Program-made: the position numbers and the translations under genes
Shown: piece by piece, positions 43,954 through 51,983 of the stretch
Position numbering within the stretch: position 1 is the stretch's first letter
Layout of the letters: each line of letters opens with the position of its first letter
Assembly (NCBI RefSeq): GCF_003945325.1
Contig: NZ_AP019307.1
Location: forward strand, 496,001 to 560,000
DNA from: Nocardioides baekrokdamisoli
Lineage (GTDB): Bacteria > Actinomycetota > Actinomycetes > Propionibacteriales > Nocardioidaceae
Reading direction: 5' to 3'
Length of the DNA stretch: 64,000 bases
The notes under the pieces: model-generated
Seen by the model: the letters and a program-made list of their open reading frames with translations, nothing else
What the model was told of the DNA's origin: nothing
The model's database searches: none

Positions 43954-44640
43954 TCACGCCAGGAACGTACGCGCCGCGTCCACGACAATGCCCGGCTTCA
44001 GCACCGGTGTGATGTGACCGCCTGCGTACCACTCCAGGCGCGAGCCCGGGATCCCCGCATGCAGTTCCTCGGCGAGCTCCGGCGGAGCGATGCGATCGGA
44101 TCGTCCGTGCAGGACCAGGGTCGGTGTCCGGATCTGGCGGAGTGAGGCGCGAGCGTCGTACGCCTGGGTCGCGGCGCGTTGACGTTGGAAGGCGTACACC
44201 GGCTGTCGCGGCTTCGGACCGATCGGCAGATGCGGCGAGATCGAGAACAGCAGGTTGCGCTGCCACGTCCGGATGACGCGCGCTCCCGACGCCAGCAGGA
44301 TGAGGCGGGCGACGCGTTCGGGGTGCTGCAGGGTGAGTTCGAGACCGATGCGGCCTCCCATGGAGTAGCCGAGGACATTGGCCGACGGGATCGATGCAGC
44401 ATCGAGGACCGCCAAGGCATCGGCTGCCATCGTCTGGATCGAGTACGGCTCATCGGGCTTGTCGCTACGCCCCGCTCCGCGGTTGTCGAGGACCACGACC
44501 TGGAAGCTCTCGGACAGCCGCCGGACCATGTCGCGCATGTCCCGCAGATCGCTCCCGAGTCCCGGGATCACGAGTAACGGCGCCCCAGAGCCACTTACTT
44601 CGTAGCGGATCCGCGTCGGACCGTTGTGCGCCTCAGGCAT
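43954..44640 (-). CDS. alpha/beta hydrolase
   Basis: A 228-residue hydrolase with an oxyanion segment IPGLGSDLRDM, the nucleophile elbow GYSMGGR (Ser about 93), the acid in GRSDRIAP and the histidine in GGHITP. The closest general resemblance is to 3-oxoadipate enol-lactonase-like enzymes. It follows cobM by nine bases on the same strand and so probably belongs to the cobG-cobH-cobIJ-cobM transcript. A role in corrinoid or precursor salvage is possible but unproven. Confidence 0.85.
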   Translation of the reverse strand: MPEAHNGPTRIRYEVSGSGAPLLVIPGLGSDLRDMRDMVRRLSESFQVVVLDNRGAGRSDKPDEPYSIQTMAADALAVLDAASIPSANVLGYSMGGRIGLELTLQHPERVARLILLASGARVIRTWQRNLLFSISPHLPIGPKPRQPVYAFQRQRAATQAYDARASLRQIRTPTLVLHGRSDRIAPPELAEELHAGIPGSRLEWYAGGHITPVLKPGIVVDAARTFLA

Positions 44641-44649
44641 CCCCAGAGC

Positions 44650-45414
44650 CTACGACTCGGACTCGCCCCGCTTTGCCCTCCGGTCGCGGCTTGCGGCGTA
44701 CAGGTAGGACTCGCCGCCGTCGCGCTCCAACGCTCGGCCGACCAGGATGATGGCGGCTTGTTTGAGCCCGACCCTCTCGACAGCTTCGGCGATGGTGCCG
44801 ACCGTGCCGCGCAGCACCTGCTCCCCCGGTTGGCTCGCGCGGTGGACCACGACCACGGGGCAGTCCTCGCCGTAGAACGGCGCCACGTCAGCCATCAGGT
44901 CGCGAATCCGGGTGATCCCGAGATGCAGCACCAAGGTCGCCCTGGTCGCGGCGTACGCCTGGAGCGACTCGGTCGACGGCATCTCGGTGGACCGGGCCTG
45001 CGTACGCGTCAGGACAACTGACTGGGCCACCAGCGGGACGGTCAGCTCAGCGCCGACCAGGGCCGCAGCAGCGGCGTACGCGGGCACGCCCGGGCAGACA
45101 TCCCAACCCACGCCTGCTGCGTCGAGGCGTGAGGTCTGCTCGGTGAGTGCTGAGTACAACGACGGGTCACCGGAGGTGAGCCGTACGACCACCCGACCCG
45201 CGCGACTGTTCGTCACCTGGATGTCGATCATCGCCTCGAGGGTCAGGTCCTGGGTGTCGATGAGTTCGGCGCCGGGTCGGCAGTACGACAGCACGGCCTC
45301 GTCGAGGTACGTCCCCGGATAGAGCACGACGTCCGCGGCGGCGAGCAGATCTGTCGCCCGGACGGTCAGCAGGTCAGCCGCACCCGGGCCGGCTCCGACG
45401 AAGTGAACGGTCAT
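44650..45414 (-). CDS. cobM: precorrin-4 C11-methyltransferase CobM
   Basis: SAM-dependent methylation of precorrin-4 at C11. It has 254 residues. VHFVGAGPGAADLLTVRA starts the fold, followed by VVLYPGTYL, VVRLTSGDPSLYSALTEQ, CPGVPAYAAAAALVG and LVLHLGITRI. The start ATG 45414 overlaps the cobIJ stop (ATGA); the frame to 45504 is a shadow. Confidence 0.94.
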   Translation of the reverse strand: MTVHFVGAGPGAADLLTVRATDLLAAADVVLYPGTYLDEAVLSYCRPGAELIDTQDLTLEAMIDIQVTNSRAGRVVVRLTSGDPSLYSALTEQTSRLDAAGVGWDVCPGVPAYAAAAALVGAELTVPLVAQSVVLTRTQARSTEMPSTESLQAYAATRATLVLHLGITRIRDLMADVAPFYGEDCPVVVVHRASQPGEQVLRGTVGTIAEAVERVGLKQAAIILVGRALERDGGESYLYAASRDRRAKRGESES

Positions 45415-46967
45415 CGGATGGCGCCCAGATCGTGACGCCGAGGGGTCCAGACGCGCCCGGTCGCGGTGACGCGAGTGGCCGACGACCCGACGATGATCAG
45501 GCACTTCATGTCGATCGACGCAGGGTCAAGATCGCCGAGCGTCGTCACGGTCAGGCTCTCCTCGGCGCGACCGACGTCGCGGCCCACAACGACTACCGTC
45601 GACGGCTCGTGCACCTTCAGCAACACGTCCTTGGCCCAGCCGACCTGTTCGGATCGTGACCTCGACGCAGGGTTGTAAAGCGCGATCACCAGGTCAGCTT
45701 CGGCCAGCGCCCGGAGTCGGTCCTCGAGGACCGACCACGGCTTCAACCGGTCGGACAGATTGACGACCGCGAAGTCGCCGCCAATCGGGGCACCCGCCTT
45801 GGCGGCGACTGCCTGGACCGCCGACAGACCGGGAAGCACTCGGATGTCGACCGCGTCGTACGCGGGGTCCTGAGCGGCCTCGAAGACGGCCGAGGCCATC
45901 CCGAAGACGCCGGCGTCACCGCCGGACACCACGGCCACCCGCTCCCCGCTGAGCGCAAGATCAAGCGCGAATTTCGCCCGGTCCACCTCGACAGTGTTGC
46001 CCGACGCGTGACGAGTCAGTCCCGCACGTTGCGGCACCCGCGCGACGTACGGTGCGTAACCGACGATGTGGTCCACCTCTGTCAGCGCTGCGGCGACCTC
46101 GGGAGTCAGCCACGCGTCCGGGCCCGGGCCGAGCCCGACGACCAGCAACTCCGCCGGCTGCTGGACATCAGTCACGTCAGCGCTGGCCGCGTCGGCCGCG
46201 GTCGCATCCGTACGCATCCGCGCCGAGGTCGCCTCACGACCGGAGTCGCCGGGCACCACGATCAGCGAGAAGTACGGGACCGAGTCCGGGTCCACATCCG
46301 TGACGGGCAGCCAGCGCTCGTCGGTCTGGGAGGCACGTTCGACGTACCAGGCGCCCTCGAGTCGGCCCGCCTGGGCGAGCGCGGAGCGTACCGCCGGGAA
46401 CGTCCGACCGAGCTTCATGATGATGGCGCCGTCAGTGTCGGCCAGGCGGCGGGCGAGCTCGGGCTCCGGGAGGGTTCCGGGCAGCACGGTGAGGACGTCG
46501 GTCTGGCGCACCAGCGGCGTCGAGACGGCGGCGGTGGCCGCCGCGAACGCAGTCACACCGGGCACCACGGACGTCTCGTAGATCTCCTTGAACCGGTCGT
46601 GGAGATACATCGACGACCCGTAGAAGAGCGGGTCGCCCTCGGCGAGGAGGACGACGTCGCGACCCGCGTCGAGGTGCGCCGCCAACCGCTGTGCGCAGGA
46701 CTCGTAGAAGTCCGTCATCGCCCCCACGTAGCCGCCGGGATGCTCGGTCGATCCGGTGGTCACCGGATAGCGCAGCTCCTCCTCGACGACGCCTGTCGGG
46801 ATCACGTCCGCCGCAATCCGACGCGCATGCGACTCGGTGCGTACGCCCGCGTGGAACGCGACCACATCGGCGGCTCCGATGATCCGCGCCGCCTTGAGCG
46901 TGATGAGTTCGGGGTCGCCGGGTCCGATGCCGACGACGGTGAAGCGACCCGGTGCTGTGCTGCTCAC
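45411..46967 (-). CDS. cobIJ: CobIJ fusion: precorrin-2 C20- and precorrin-3B C17-methyltransferase
   Basis: A 518-residue fusion of two tetrapyrrole methylases. Residues 1-245 are CobI (FTVVGIGPGDPELITLKA, LAEGDPLFYGSSMYL, VPGVTAFAAATA). After a linker, residues about 270-518 are CobJ (LLVVGLGPGPDAWLTPEV, VAVVSGGDAGVFGMASAVFE, LPGLSAVQAVAAKAGAPIG, LIALYNPASRSR). The fusion is common in actinobacteria, including mycobacteria. The GTG start overlaps the cobH stop. Confidence 0.95.
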   Translation of the reverse strand: MSSTAPGRFTVVGIGPGDPELITLKAARIIGAADVVAFHAGVRTESHARRIAADVIPTGVVEEELRYPVTTGSTEHPGGYVGAMTDFYESCAQRLAAHLDAGRDVVLLAEGDPLFYGSSMYLHDRFKEIYETSVVPGVTAFAAATAAVSTPLVRQTDVLTVLPGTLPEPELARRLADTDGAIIMKLGRTFPAVRSALAQAGRLEGAWYVERASQTDERWLPVTDVDPDSVPYFSLIVVPGDSGREATSARMRTDATAADAASADVTDVQQPAELLVVGLGPGPDAWLTPEVAAALTEVDHIVGYAPYVARVPQRAGLTRHASGNTVEVDRAKFALDLALSGERVAVVSGGDAGVFGMASAVFEAAQDPAYDAVDIRVLPGLSAVQAVAAKAGAPIGGDFAVVNLSDRLKPWSVLEDRLRALAEADLVIALYNPASRSRSEQVGWAKDVLLKVHEPSTVVVVGRDVGRAEESLTVTTLGDLDPASIDMKCLIIVGSSATRVTATGRVWTPRRHDLGAIR

Positions 46968-47635
46968 TCGATCTCCTGGGCAAGCGCGTTGAGTGCCGAG
47001 GAGGTCATCGCCGACCCGCCGCGGCGCCCGCGGACGGTCACGAACGGAATGTCGATCCCGTGTGTCGTCGCGAACGCCGCCAGCGCGTCCTTCGACTCGG
47101 CGGCACCGATGAAGCCGACCGGACAGCCCACGATCGCCGCCGGTCGCGGGCCACCATCTGCGATCAACTCAAGCAAGTGGAAGAGGGCCGTCGGCGCGTT
47201 GCCGATCGCCACGACCGCACCGTCCAGCACGGGCTCCCACAAGGACACGGCCGCAGCCGTACGCGTCGTCCCCCACTCCTGCGCCAGCGCGGGTACGCGC
47301 AGGTCGTTGAGGTAGCAGAGCACCTCGTTGTCCTTCGGCAACCGGCTCCGGGTGACGCCGGTGGCGACCATCGTCGCGTCGCACAGCATCGGTGCGCCGG
47401 CCTCGAGTGCTGCCCGGGCCGCCGAGACCATCTGCGGGTGGATCACCAGGTCGTCGGCGAGGTCGACCTGGCCGCTGCCGTGGATCATCCGGACGGCCAG
47501 CTTCTCCGCGTCGGCCGGGACCCGCGACAGGTCGGCTTCGCGCCGGATCGTGGCGAAGGAATCGACATAGATCGCCGCGCCGGTGTCGACGTAGTCGAAC
47601 TGTCGATGCGGCTGTCGCGGCGTGAAGTCGGTCAT
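46964..47635 (-). CDS. cobH: precorrin-8X methylmutase CobH
   Basis: Moves the C11 methyl group to C12, forming hydrogenobyrinate. It has 223 residues. Signatures are RMIHGSGQVDLADDL with the catalytic histidine at about residue 52, MLCDATMVATGVTRSRLP, VAIGNAPTALFHLLELI and VGCPVGFIGAAESK. The start ATG 47635 overlaps the cobG stop. Confidence 0.95.
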   Translation of the reverse strand: MTDFTPRQPHRQFDYVDTGAAIYVDSFATIRREADLSRVPADAEKLAVRMIHGSGQVDLADDLVIHPQMVSAARAALEAGAPMLCDATMVATGVTRSRLPKDNEVLCYLNDLRVPALAQEWGTTRTAAAVSLWEPVLDGAVVAIGNAPTALFHLLELIADGGPRPAAIVGCPVGFIGAAESKDALAAFATTHGIDIPFVTVRGRRGGSAMTSSALNALAQEIE

Positions 47636-48528
47636 GACTGCTCCTTGGATGGTACGAAGATCCCCCGCCACGGGGTCACGATGAGGACGGGTCCGGCCAG
47701 CAGCGACTCGGCCTCAGCACGAGTGAGGACGCCATCTGGCACCGCGACATGAACGCCGCCGTCCACCGGCCCGTACGGCAGCGGCCCCGCCGAGACCCGG
47801 CATCCGTCACCCCGAGACCCGGCATCCGTCATGCCGAGACCCGACGTCTGCCACATCGAGACCCGGAGTTCGTCAGGCAATTCGCGTACGTGCCAGGCCG
47901 CGGTGGCTCCAGTGCCGCGGGTTTCCAGAAACCCACACGCCAGAGCCACCAGCGCGGCAGGCGCAGCAGGCAGAGGTACGACCGGGCCCCAGTCGTCACC
48001 GACCCGCAACTGAGCCCGTTCCGCATCGAGGGCCACCAGACCCAGGTCGGCGCGTGTCGCGACCACATCCCCGCGCCCGTCGTCGAGGACGAAGAGGAAC
48101 CGCCCGGGCAAGACGCCGAGCGCAGGATCGCCGACCAGCAGGCGATCGAGTTCGGCCGCCACCGGCCGCAGATCAGCCAGCCCCCCGGCGTACCCGGTCT
48201 GCGGCGACACCATGATGTTGCGGACGAGTTCGTGATCGCGGGACGGGACCAGTCCGGTCGACTCCAGCGCCGAGACGACCTCGGCCGGCAGGCAACCGAA
48301 GCCCGGCAAACCGCGGATCTGCAGGTTCGCACGCGCCGTGAGGTGTACGACGCCGTCGCCGAAGCGCTCGGACACAGCCAGCAGCGAGTCCAGCTGCTCA
48401 CCGGAGAGTCGGCCGCCAACCAGGCGCAAACGCACCAGCAACCCATCCGAGGCAGACCACGGTCGGAAGACACCAGGACACAGGTCACCCCGCGTACGCA
48501 CGGCACTGTCCGGCGGCGTGGTGTTCAA
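47632..48528 (-). CDS. cobG: precorrin-3B synthase CobG, short form
   Basis: Oxygen-dependent hydroxylation of precorrin-3A. It has 298 residues, with the nitrite/sulfite-reductase ferredoxin-like start (GVFRPWSASDGLLVRLRLVGG), LTARANLQIRGLP, VRNIMVSPQTGYAGG and LPGRFLFVLDDGRGDV. It ends at VTPWRGIFVPSKEQS. From memory, longer CobG proteins continue with a cysteine-pair tail that helps hold the iron-sulfur centre; here the frame stops and cobH starts at once. A 22-base tandem repeat array interrupts the sequence near residue 220. The TTG start has AAGGA upstream, after a cobalamin riboswitch. Confidence 0.87.
   Translation of the reverse strand: MNTTPPDSAVRTRGDLCPGVFRPWSASDGLLVRLRLVGGRLSGEQLDSLLAVSERFGDGVVHLTARANLQIRGLPGFGCLPAEVVSALESTGLVPSRDHELVRNIMVSPQTGYAGGLADLRPVAAELDRLLVGDPALGVLPGRFLFVLDDGRGDVVATRADLGLVALDAERAQLRVGDDWGPVVPLPAAPAALVALACGFLETRGTGATAAWHVRELPDELRVSMWQTSGLGMTDAGSRGDGCRVSAGPLPYGPVDGGVHVAVPDGVLTRAEAESLLAGPVLIVTPWRGIFVPSKEQS
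47789..47876 (+). repeat. four tandem 22-base repeats inside cobG (array C)
   Basis: Units at 47789-47810, 47811-47832, 47833-47854 and 47855-47876. The first two begin (G/C)CCGAGACCCGGCATCC and are near-identical; the fourth is degenerate. Read on the coding strand they give a Gly/Ser/Trp-containing stretch (WQTSGLGMTDAGSRGDGCRV). Same family and orientation as array A. Confidence 0.9.
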
Positions 48529-48589
48529 CGACGGTCCTTCCGGCCTGGACCCGTACGCGGAGCCCTCAACGACCTGGCGGCGGTCACCG

Positions 48590-48768
48590 CAAGGGCCAGC
48601 AGGTCTTCGGACTCGGGATCACTCGGGACGGAACGCCTTCCCAGTCGCGCTCATTGAGCGCCACCAGTGGCATCGTGCTCCGCCCGTCACCCACACCGCT
48701 GCGCGTCAGTCCCGGACTGTGCTCGCGGACGAGCAGTCACCGGGTTCCCTGGCTCCCGGAGGAGCTTG
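48590..48768 (-). promoter_or_regulatory. cobalamin riboswitch upstream of cobG
   Basis: The minus strand reads GGAACCCGGTGACTGC, AGTCCGGGACTGACGCGCAG, GATGCCACTGG, an extra CGCTCAATGAGCG hairpin, and the B12 box GAGTCCGAAGACCTGCTGG. It ends about 60 bases before the TTG start of cobG. Confidence 0.87.
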
Positions 48769-48829
48769 ACTGGCGCGCCCAGCGTACGCCCTCGGGTTAT
48801 GCGGTGGAACCGACCGCAACGGCTGCGGA

Positions 48830-50488
48830 ATGATGACGCCGGTGAGCGCAACGTTGGTGGCCCGGGATCTGTCGGCCGGCCACGGAGCAAAGGCACTCTT
48901 CGACGACCTTGACCTGGTCGTCGCGCCCGGCGACGTCATCGGCCTCCTCGGCCCGAACGGTGCCGGCAAGTCCACCCTCCTGCGTACCCTCGCCGGCGAG
49001 CTCGATCCCGAGGCAGGCGACGTCGTGCTCGCGCCCGCGTCTGCGACGGTCGGCTACCTTCCACAGGAGCACGAGCGACGTGTGGGCGAGACCGTCGCGG
49101 GCTTCCTGGAGCGACGGACCGGAGTCGCCGCGGCGACCGCGCGGTACGAGGCAGCCTCCGCAGGACTCGCCGACGGGACGACCGAGGCCGACAACGAGTA
49201 CGCCGAGGCGTTCGAGCGCTGGCTGGCGTTGGGCGCCGCGGACTTCGAGGACCGGGCCGAGGTCGCCATGAAGGACGTCGGCCTCACGGTGCCGCTCGAC
49301 ACCGCGATGACCGCTCTCTCCGGAGGGCAAGCCGCACGGGCCGGCCTCGCCTCGCTGCTCCTCAGCCGGTACGACCTCTACCTCCTGGACGAGCCGACCA
49401 ACGATCTCGACCTGGCCGGTCTGGAACTGCTCGAGCAGTTCGTGTCGTCGCTGCGGGCGGGCACGATCATCGTCAGCCACGATCGCGAGTTCCTCTCCCG
49501 GACGGTCACCAGCGTCCTCGAACTCGACTCACACCAGCATCAGATCAGCTTCTACGACGGTGGCTACGACGCGTATCTGCACGAGCGCGAGATCGCTCGC
49601 CAGCACGCCCGCGAGGAGTACGACGAGTACGCCGGCAAGGTCTCTGACCTGCGCAATCGCATGACCACGCAACGCAACTGGGCCACGCAGGGCGTACGCA
49701 ATGCGCGGCGCAAGCAGGCGACCGAGCGGGACAAGTTCGTGAAGAACTTCGCCGCGGACTCCGCCGAGAAGCAGGCCGCGAAGGTACGCCAGAGCGAGCG
49801 GGCGATCGAGCGGTTGGAACGCAACGCTGTCGAGGAACCGCGCAAGGAATGGGAGCTGCGGATGGAGATCGCCGCCGCTCCCCGATCTGGCGCGGTGAGC
49901 GCGGCACTGACAGACGCCGTCGTACGCCGCGGCGACTTCGCCCTCGGTCCGCTCTCGTTGGAGATCGGGTGGGCGGAGAAGGTTGCGATCACCGGCCCGA
50001 ACGGCGCAGGCAAGTCCACCTTGCTCGGAGCGCTCCTCGGCCGACTCCCCCTGGACTCCGGCGAGGCGTACCTCGGCCCGGGAGTGGTCGTCGGGGAGGT
50101 TGATCAGGCACGGCGCCGCTTCGAGCAGACCAGCTCGATCCTCGACGCCTTCTCAGCGCATGCGCCGACGCTGGCACCGGAGGACATCCGCACGCTGCTC
50201 GCCAAGTACGGCCTCAAGTCCGACCATGTGACCCGGCCGACCCAGACTCTCTCCCCCGGTGAACGGACCCGTGCCGGACTCGCGCTCCTCCAAGCCTCCG
50301 GGGTCAACCTGCTGGTCCTCGACGAACCAACCAACCACCTCGACCTGCCGGCGATCGAACAACTCGAACAGGCCCTCGCCACCTACCCCGGCACCCTGCT
50401 CCTGGTCACCCACGACCGACGGATGCTGGAGGCCGTACGCACCACTCGACACCTGCAGGTAGATGCCGGGCGGGTGAGTGAGAGCTGA
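48830..50488 (+). CDS. ABC-F family ATP-binding protein
   Basis: A 552-residue soluble protein with two ABC ATPase domains and no membrane part. Walker A GPNGAGKST occurs at about 42-50 and about 391-399. The first signature is LSGGQAAR and the second is the variant LSPGERTR; the two Walker B boxes are YLLDEPTNDLD and LVLDEPTNHLD. A charged coiled linker lies between them (EEYDEYAGKVSDLRNRM, about 253-269). ABC-F proteins act on ribosomes, some giving antibiotic resistance; the subtype cannot be fixed. Start ATG 48830 or 48833, or GTG 48842. Confidence 0.92.
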   Translation: MMTPVSATLVARDLSAGHGAKALFDDLDLVVAPGDVIGLLGPNGAGKSTLLRTLAGELDPEAGDVVLAPASATVGYLPQEHERRVGETVAGFLERRTGVAAATARYEAASAGLADGTTEADNEYAEAFERWLALGAADFEDRAEVAMKDVGLTVPLDTAMTALSGGQAARAGLASLLLSRYDLYLLDEPTNDLDLAGLELLEQFVSSLRAGTIIVSHDREFLSRTVTSVLELDSHQHQISFYDGGYDAYLHEREIARQHAREEYDEYAGKVSDLRNRMTTQRNWATQGVRNARRKQATERDKFVKNFAADSAEKQAAKVRQSERAIERLERNAVEEPRKEWELRMEIAAAPRSGAVSAALTDAVVRRGDFALGPLSLEIGWAEKVAITGPNGAGKSTLLGALLGRLPLDSGEAYLGPGVVVGEVDQARRRFEQTSSILDAFSAHAPTLAPEDIRTLLAKYGLKSDHVTRPTQTLSPGERTRAGLALLQASGVNLLVLDEPTNHLDLPAIEQLEQALATYPGTLLLVTHDRRMLEAVRTTRHLQVDAGRVSES

Positions 50489-50508
50489 CTGGAGCAGCGC
50501 GAACGGAA

Positions 50509-50541
50509 TAGTGCGGATGCTTCCTATTCTGCCGAGATCAG
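50509..50541 (+). repeat. copy 2 of the 33-base exact repeat
   Basis: Identical to 7721-7753. It begins 20 bases after the ABC-F stop and ends at the -35 position of the next gene's promoter. Confidence 0.9.
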
Positions 50542-50557
50542 CGCGCCGTCGGTTGGG

Positions 50558-50563
50558 GATAAT
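50558..50563 (+). promoter_or_regulatory. -10 element (GATAAT) before GTG 50570
   Basis: Six bases separate it from the start codon, suggesting a leaderless message. Confidence 0.5.
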
Positions 50564-50569
50564 GGCGCC

Positions 50570-50872
50570 GTGCGTGATGACCTGTATCGACCCCGGATGC
50601 AGCATGTGAACGACGCCAAGCCTCGCTGGCGGGAGCGTCCGCGGCCATCGCTTTGGTCGGCCAGCCGCAACGCTCTGATCCCTCCGATCTTTGCGGGAGT
50701 CTCATGGTGGGCCGCTGGCGGCTACGCGCTCAATGCCCTCGCGGGCACGCACTACCTTCAAGCCCACCTCTCCCGCTGGCGATCGGCCGGGTGGTGCGTC
50801 GGCTGCCTTGCTGTTGCCGTGCTGATGACCTGGCTCGTTATTGCCTGGTTGCGCCGACCCGTGCAGAAGTGA
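50570..50872 (+). CDS. orphan 100-residue membrane protein
   Basis: A basic, tryptophan-rich N-terminal segment is followed by two membrane helices (FAGVSWWAAGGYALNALAG at about 42-60 and GWCVGCLAVAVLMTWLVIAW at about 74-93), ending RRPVQK. I recognise no family. The start GTG 50570 is set by the -10 element. First gene of the accessory island. Confidence 0.55.
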   Translation: MRDDLYRPRMQHVNDAKPRWRERPRPSLWSASRNALIPPIFAGVSWWAAGGYALNALAGTHYLQAHLSRWRSAGWCVGCLAVAVLMTWLVIAWLRRPVQK

Positions 50873-50921
50873 CCTGGCGTCGGACCGGCACGGGTTCCCT
50901 TGGCGCCGGCGGCAAACGCCC

Positions 50922-50943
50922 GAATCTGCCGCGAATCTGCGGC
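50922..50943 (+). repeat. doubled GAATCTGCCGC motif
   Basis: GAATCTGCCGC followed directly by GAATCTGCGGC. This is one of the island copies of the TCTGCCGC motif; others are at 51345, 51449, 51964, 52338, 52856 and 53707, all on the + strand. Confidence 0.7.
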
Positions 50944-50984
50944 TATGAAGGCGCAGTGCGTTAGCCATCTGCATGATGTTCGGC

Positions 50985-51329
50985 ATGAGTGAGATAACGC
51001 TGACCGGCGCCCAGGCCGACCGCACGTTGGCGCTGTGCGCAGGAATCCGGTCGCGTCCCGGGATGTGGATCGCCGACTTTGACTGGGTCACGGCCGACGC
51101 GTTCTGGTCCGGCCACCTCCACGCAATCCACGAGGAGGCCGTAGGCGACTTCAGGACATGGGGCCTGGCACATCTCGGGACACCCGAGTCCAATACCGAT
51201 CCAGTCTTCCAGCTCAAGCGGCTTTACGGGCTGCCCGCAGACGACGCTCGCGAAGCGTCCTTCACACGGGACCGCGCGAGCGAAATCTCTGGCCTCATCG
51301 AGGCCTGGGTCGGCGCACGCCGAGCGTAA
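50985..51329 (+). CDS. orphan hypothetical protein
   Basis: A 114-residue acidic soluble protein (starting MSEITLTGAQADRTLALCAG, with SGHLHAIHEEAVGDFRTWGL in the middle). No family recognised. ATG 50985 is chosen; an ATG at 50973 would add MMFG. Codon use is less biased than in core genes. Confidence 0.5.
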   Translation: MSEITLTGAQADRTLALCAGIRSRPGMWIADFDWVTADAFWSGHLHAIHEEAVGDFRTWGLAHLGTPESNTDPVFQLKRLYGLPADDAREASFTRDRASEISGLIEAWVGARRA

Positions 51330-51344
51330 GAGTCAGGGATGTAT

Positions 51345-51462
51345 CCGGATCTGCCGCAACTAACGTGGCCGTTAGCGTCGCTCTGCTTCCGCTCCTCGGC
51401 CAGCGTCGAGCGCAACAATCTGTGTCGTATGGACCGGATCCCAAGTAGCCGGATCTGCCGCA
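51345..51462 (+). repeat. two copies of CCGGATCTGCCGCA in a gene-free gap
   Basis: Copies at 51345-51358 and 51449-51462, identical over 14 bases. The 142-base gap between the stop at 51329 and the next stop at 51472 holds nothing else that I can name. Confidence 0.7.
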
Positions 51463-51471
51463 GCGAACCCG

Positions 51472-51927
51472 CTATCGTGAGAGCGCCGTCGTTGCAGCGT
51501 CGAGTGTCGACCCGCCGTGGCGACTGACTTCGACGGATCGGGCAACGACCTCGATCAGGCACTCCTTGAGTGGCGCGATGTAATGCTCCAGAAGGTCGTA
51601 TCGCCCTGGATCGTGCCTCGAATGGACAGCGTTCTGTGCTGCGAGGGCGTGAATTCGAGAGCTGTCCTGAACCAACCCGAGCCACAGGACGGCTCTTAGG
51701 CCGGCATCCCACAGCGGGTGCCCGGCGAGCGCTTCGTCATTGGGTGCCCCGAACGTTGAGTAGGCGACGCCACGCCAGAGGAGGACCACGTTTCGTTCAT
51801 CGGAATCGCTCGGGTGCGCGGCAACCGCGAGCGCCGTCACACCAAAATCGTTGCTGACCATTACGGCGTCGGGCACGTTGGGGTGCCATTCGATGTTAAT
51901 GCCACTCGCAACCACCCGCTCGCCCAC
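51472..51927 (-). CDS. orphan hypothetical protein
   Basis: A 151-residue soluble protein (IEWHPNVPDAVMVSNDFGVTAL, VVLLWRGVAYSTFGAPNDEA, HPLWDAGLRAVLWLGLVQDS within it). No family recognised. I place the start at GTG 51927 because TACGGT (51940-51935) lies seven bases before it. The open frame continues to a TTG at 51996, across a TCTGCCGC motif copy. Confidence 0.5.
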   Translation of the reverse strand: MGERVVASGINIEWHPNVPDAVMVSNDFGVTALAVAAHPSDSDERNVVLLWRGVAYSTFGAPNDEALAGHPLWDAGLRAVLWLGLVQDSSRIHALAAQNAVHSRHDPGRYDLLEHYIAPLKECLIEVVARSVEVSRHGGSTLDAATTALSR

Positions 51928-51983
51928 AGCATCGACCGTAGCGAATAGATGTACAGGTGTCCTGTTCTGCCGCGATTGGGCGG

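Noticed and set aside
47789..47876. The 22-base arrays as a CRISPR array
   Set aside because: Units are directly adjacent without spacers, are inside genes, and no cas gene is present.
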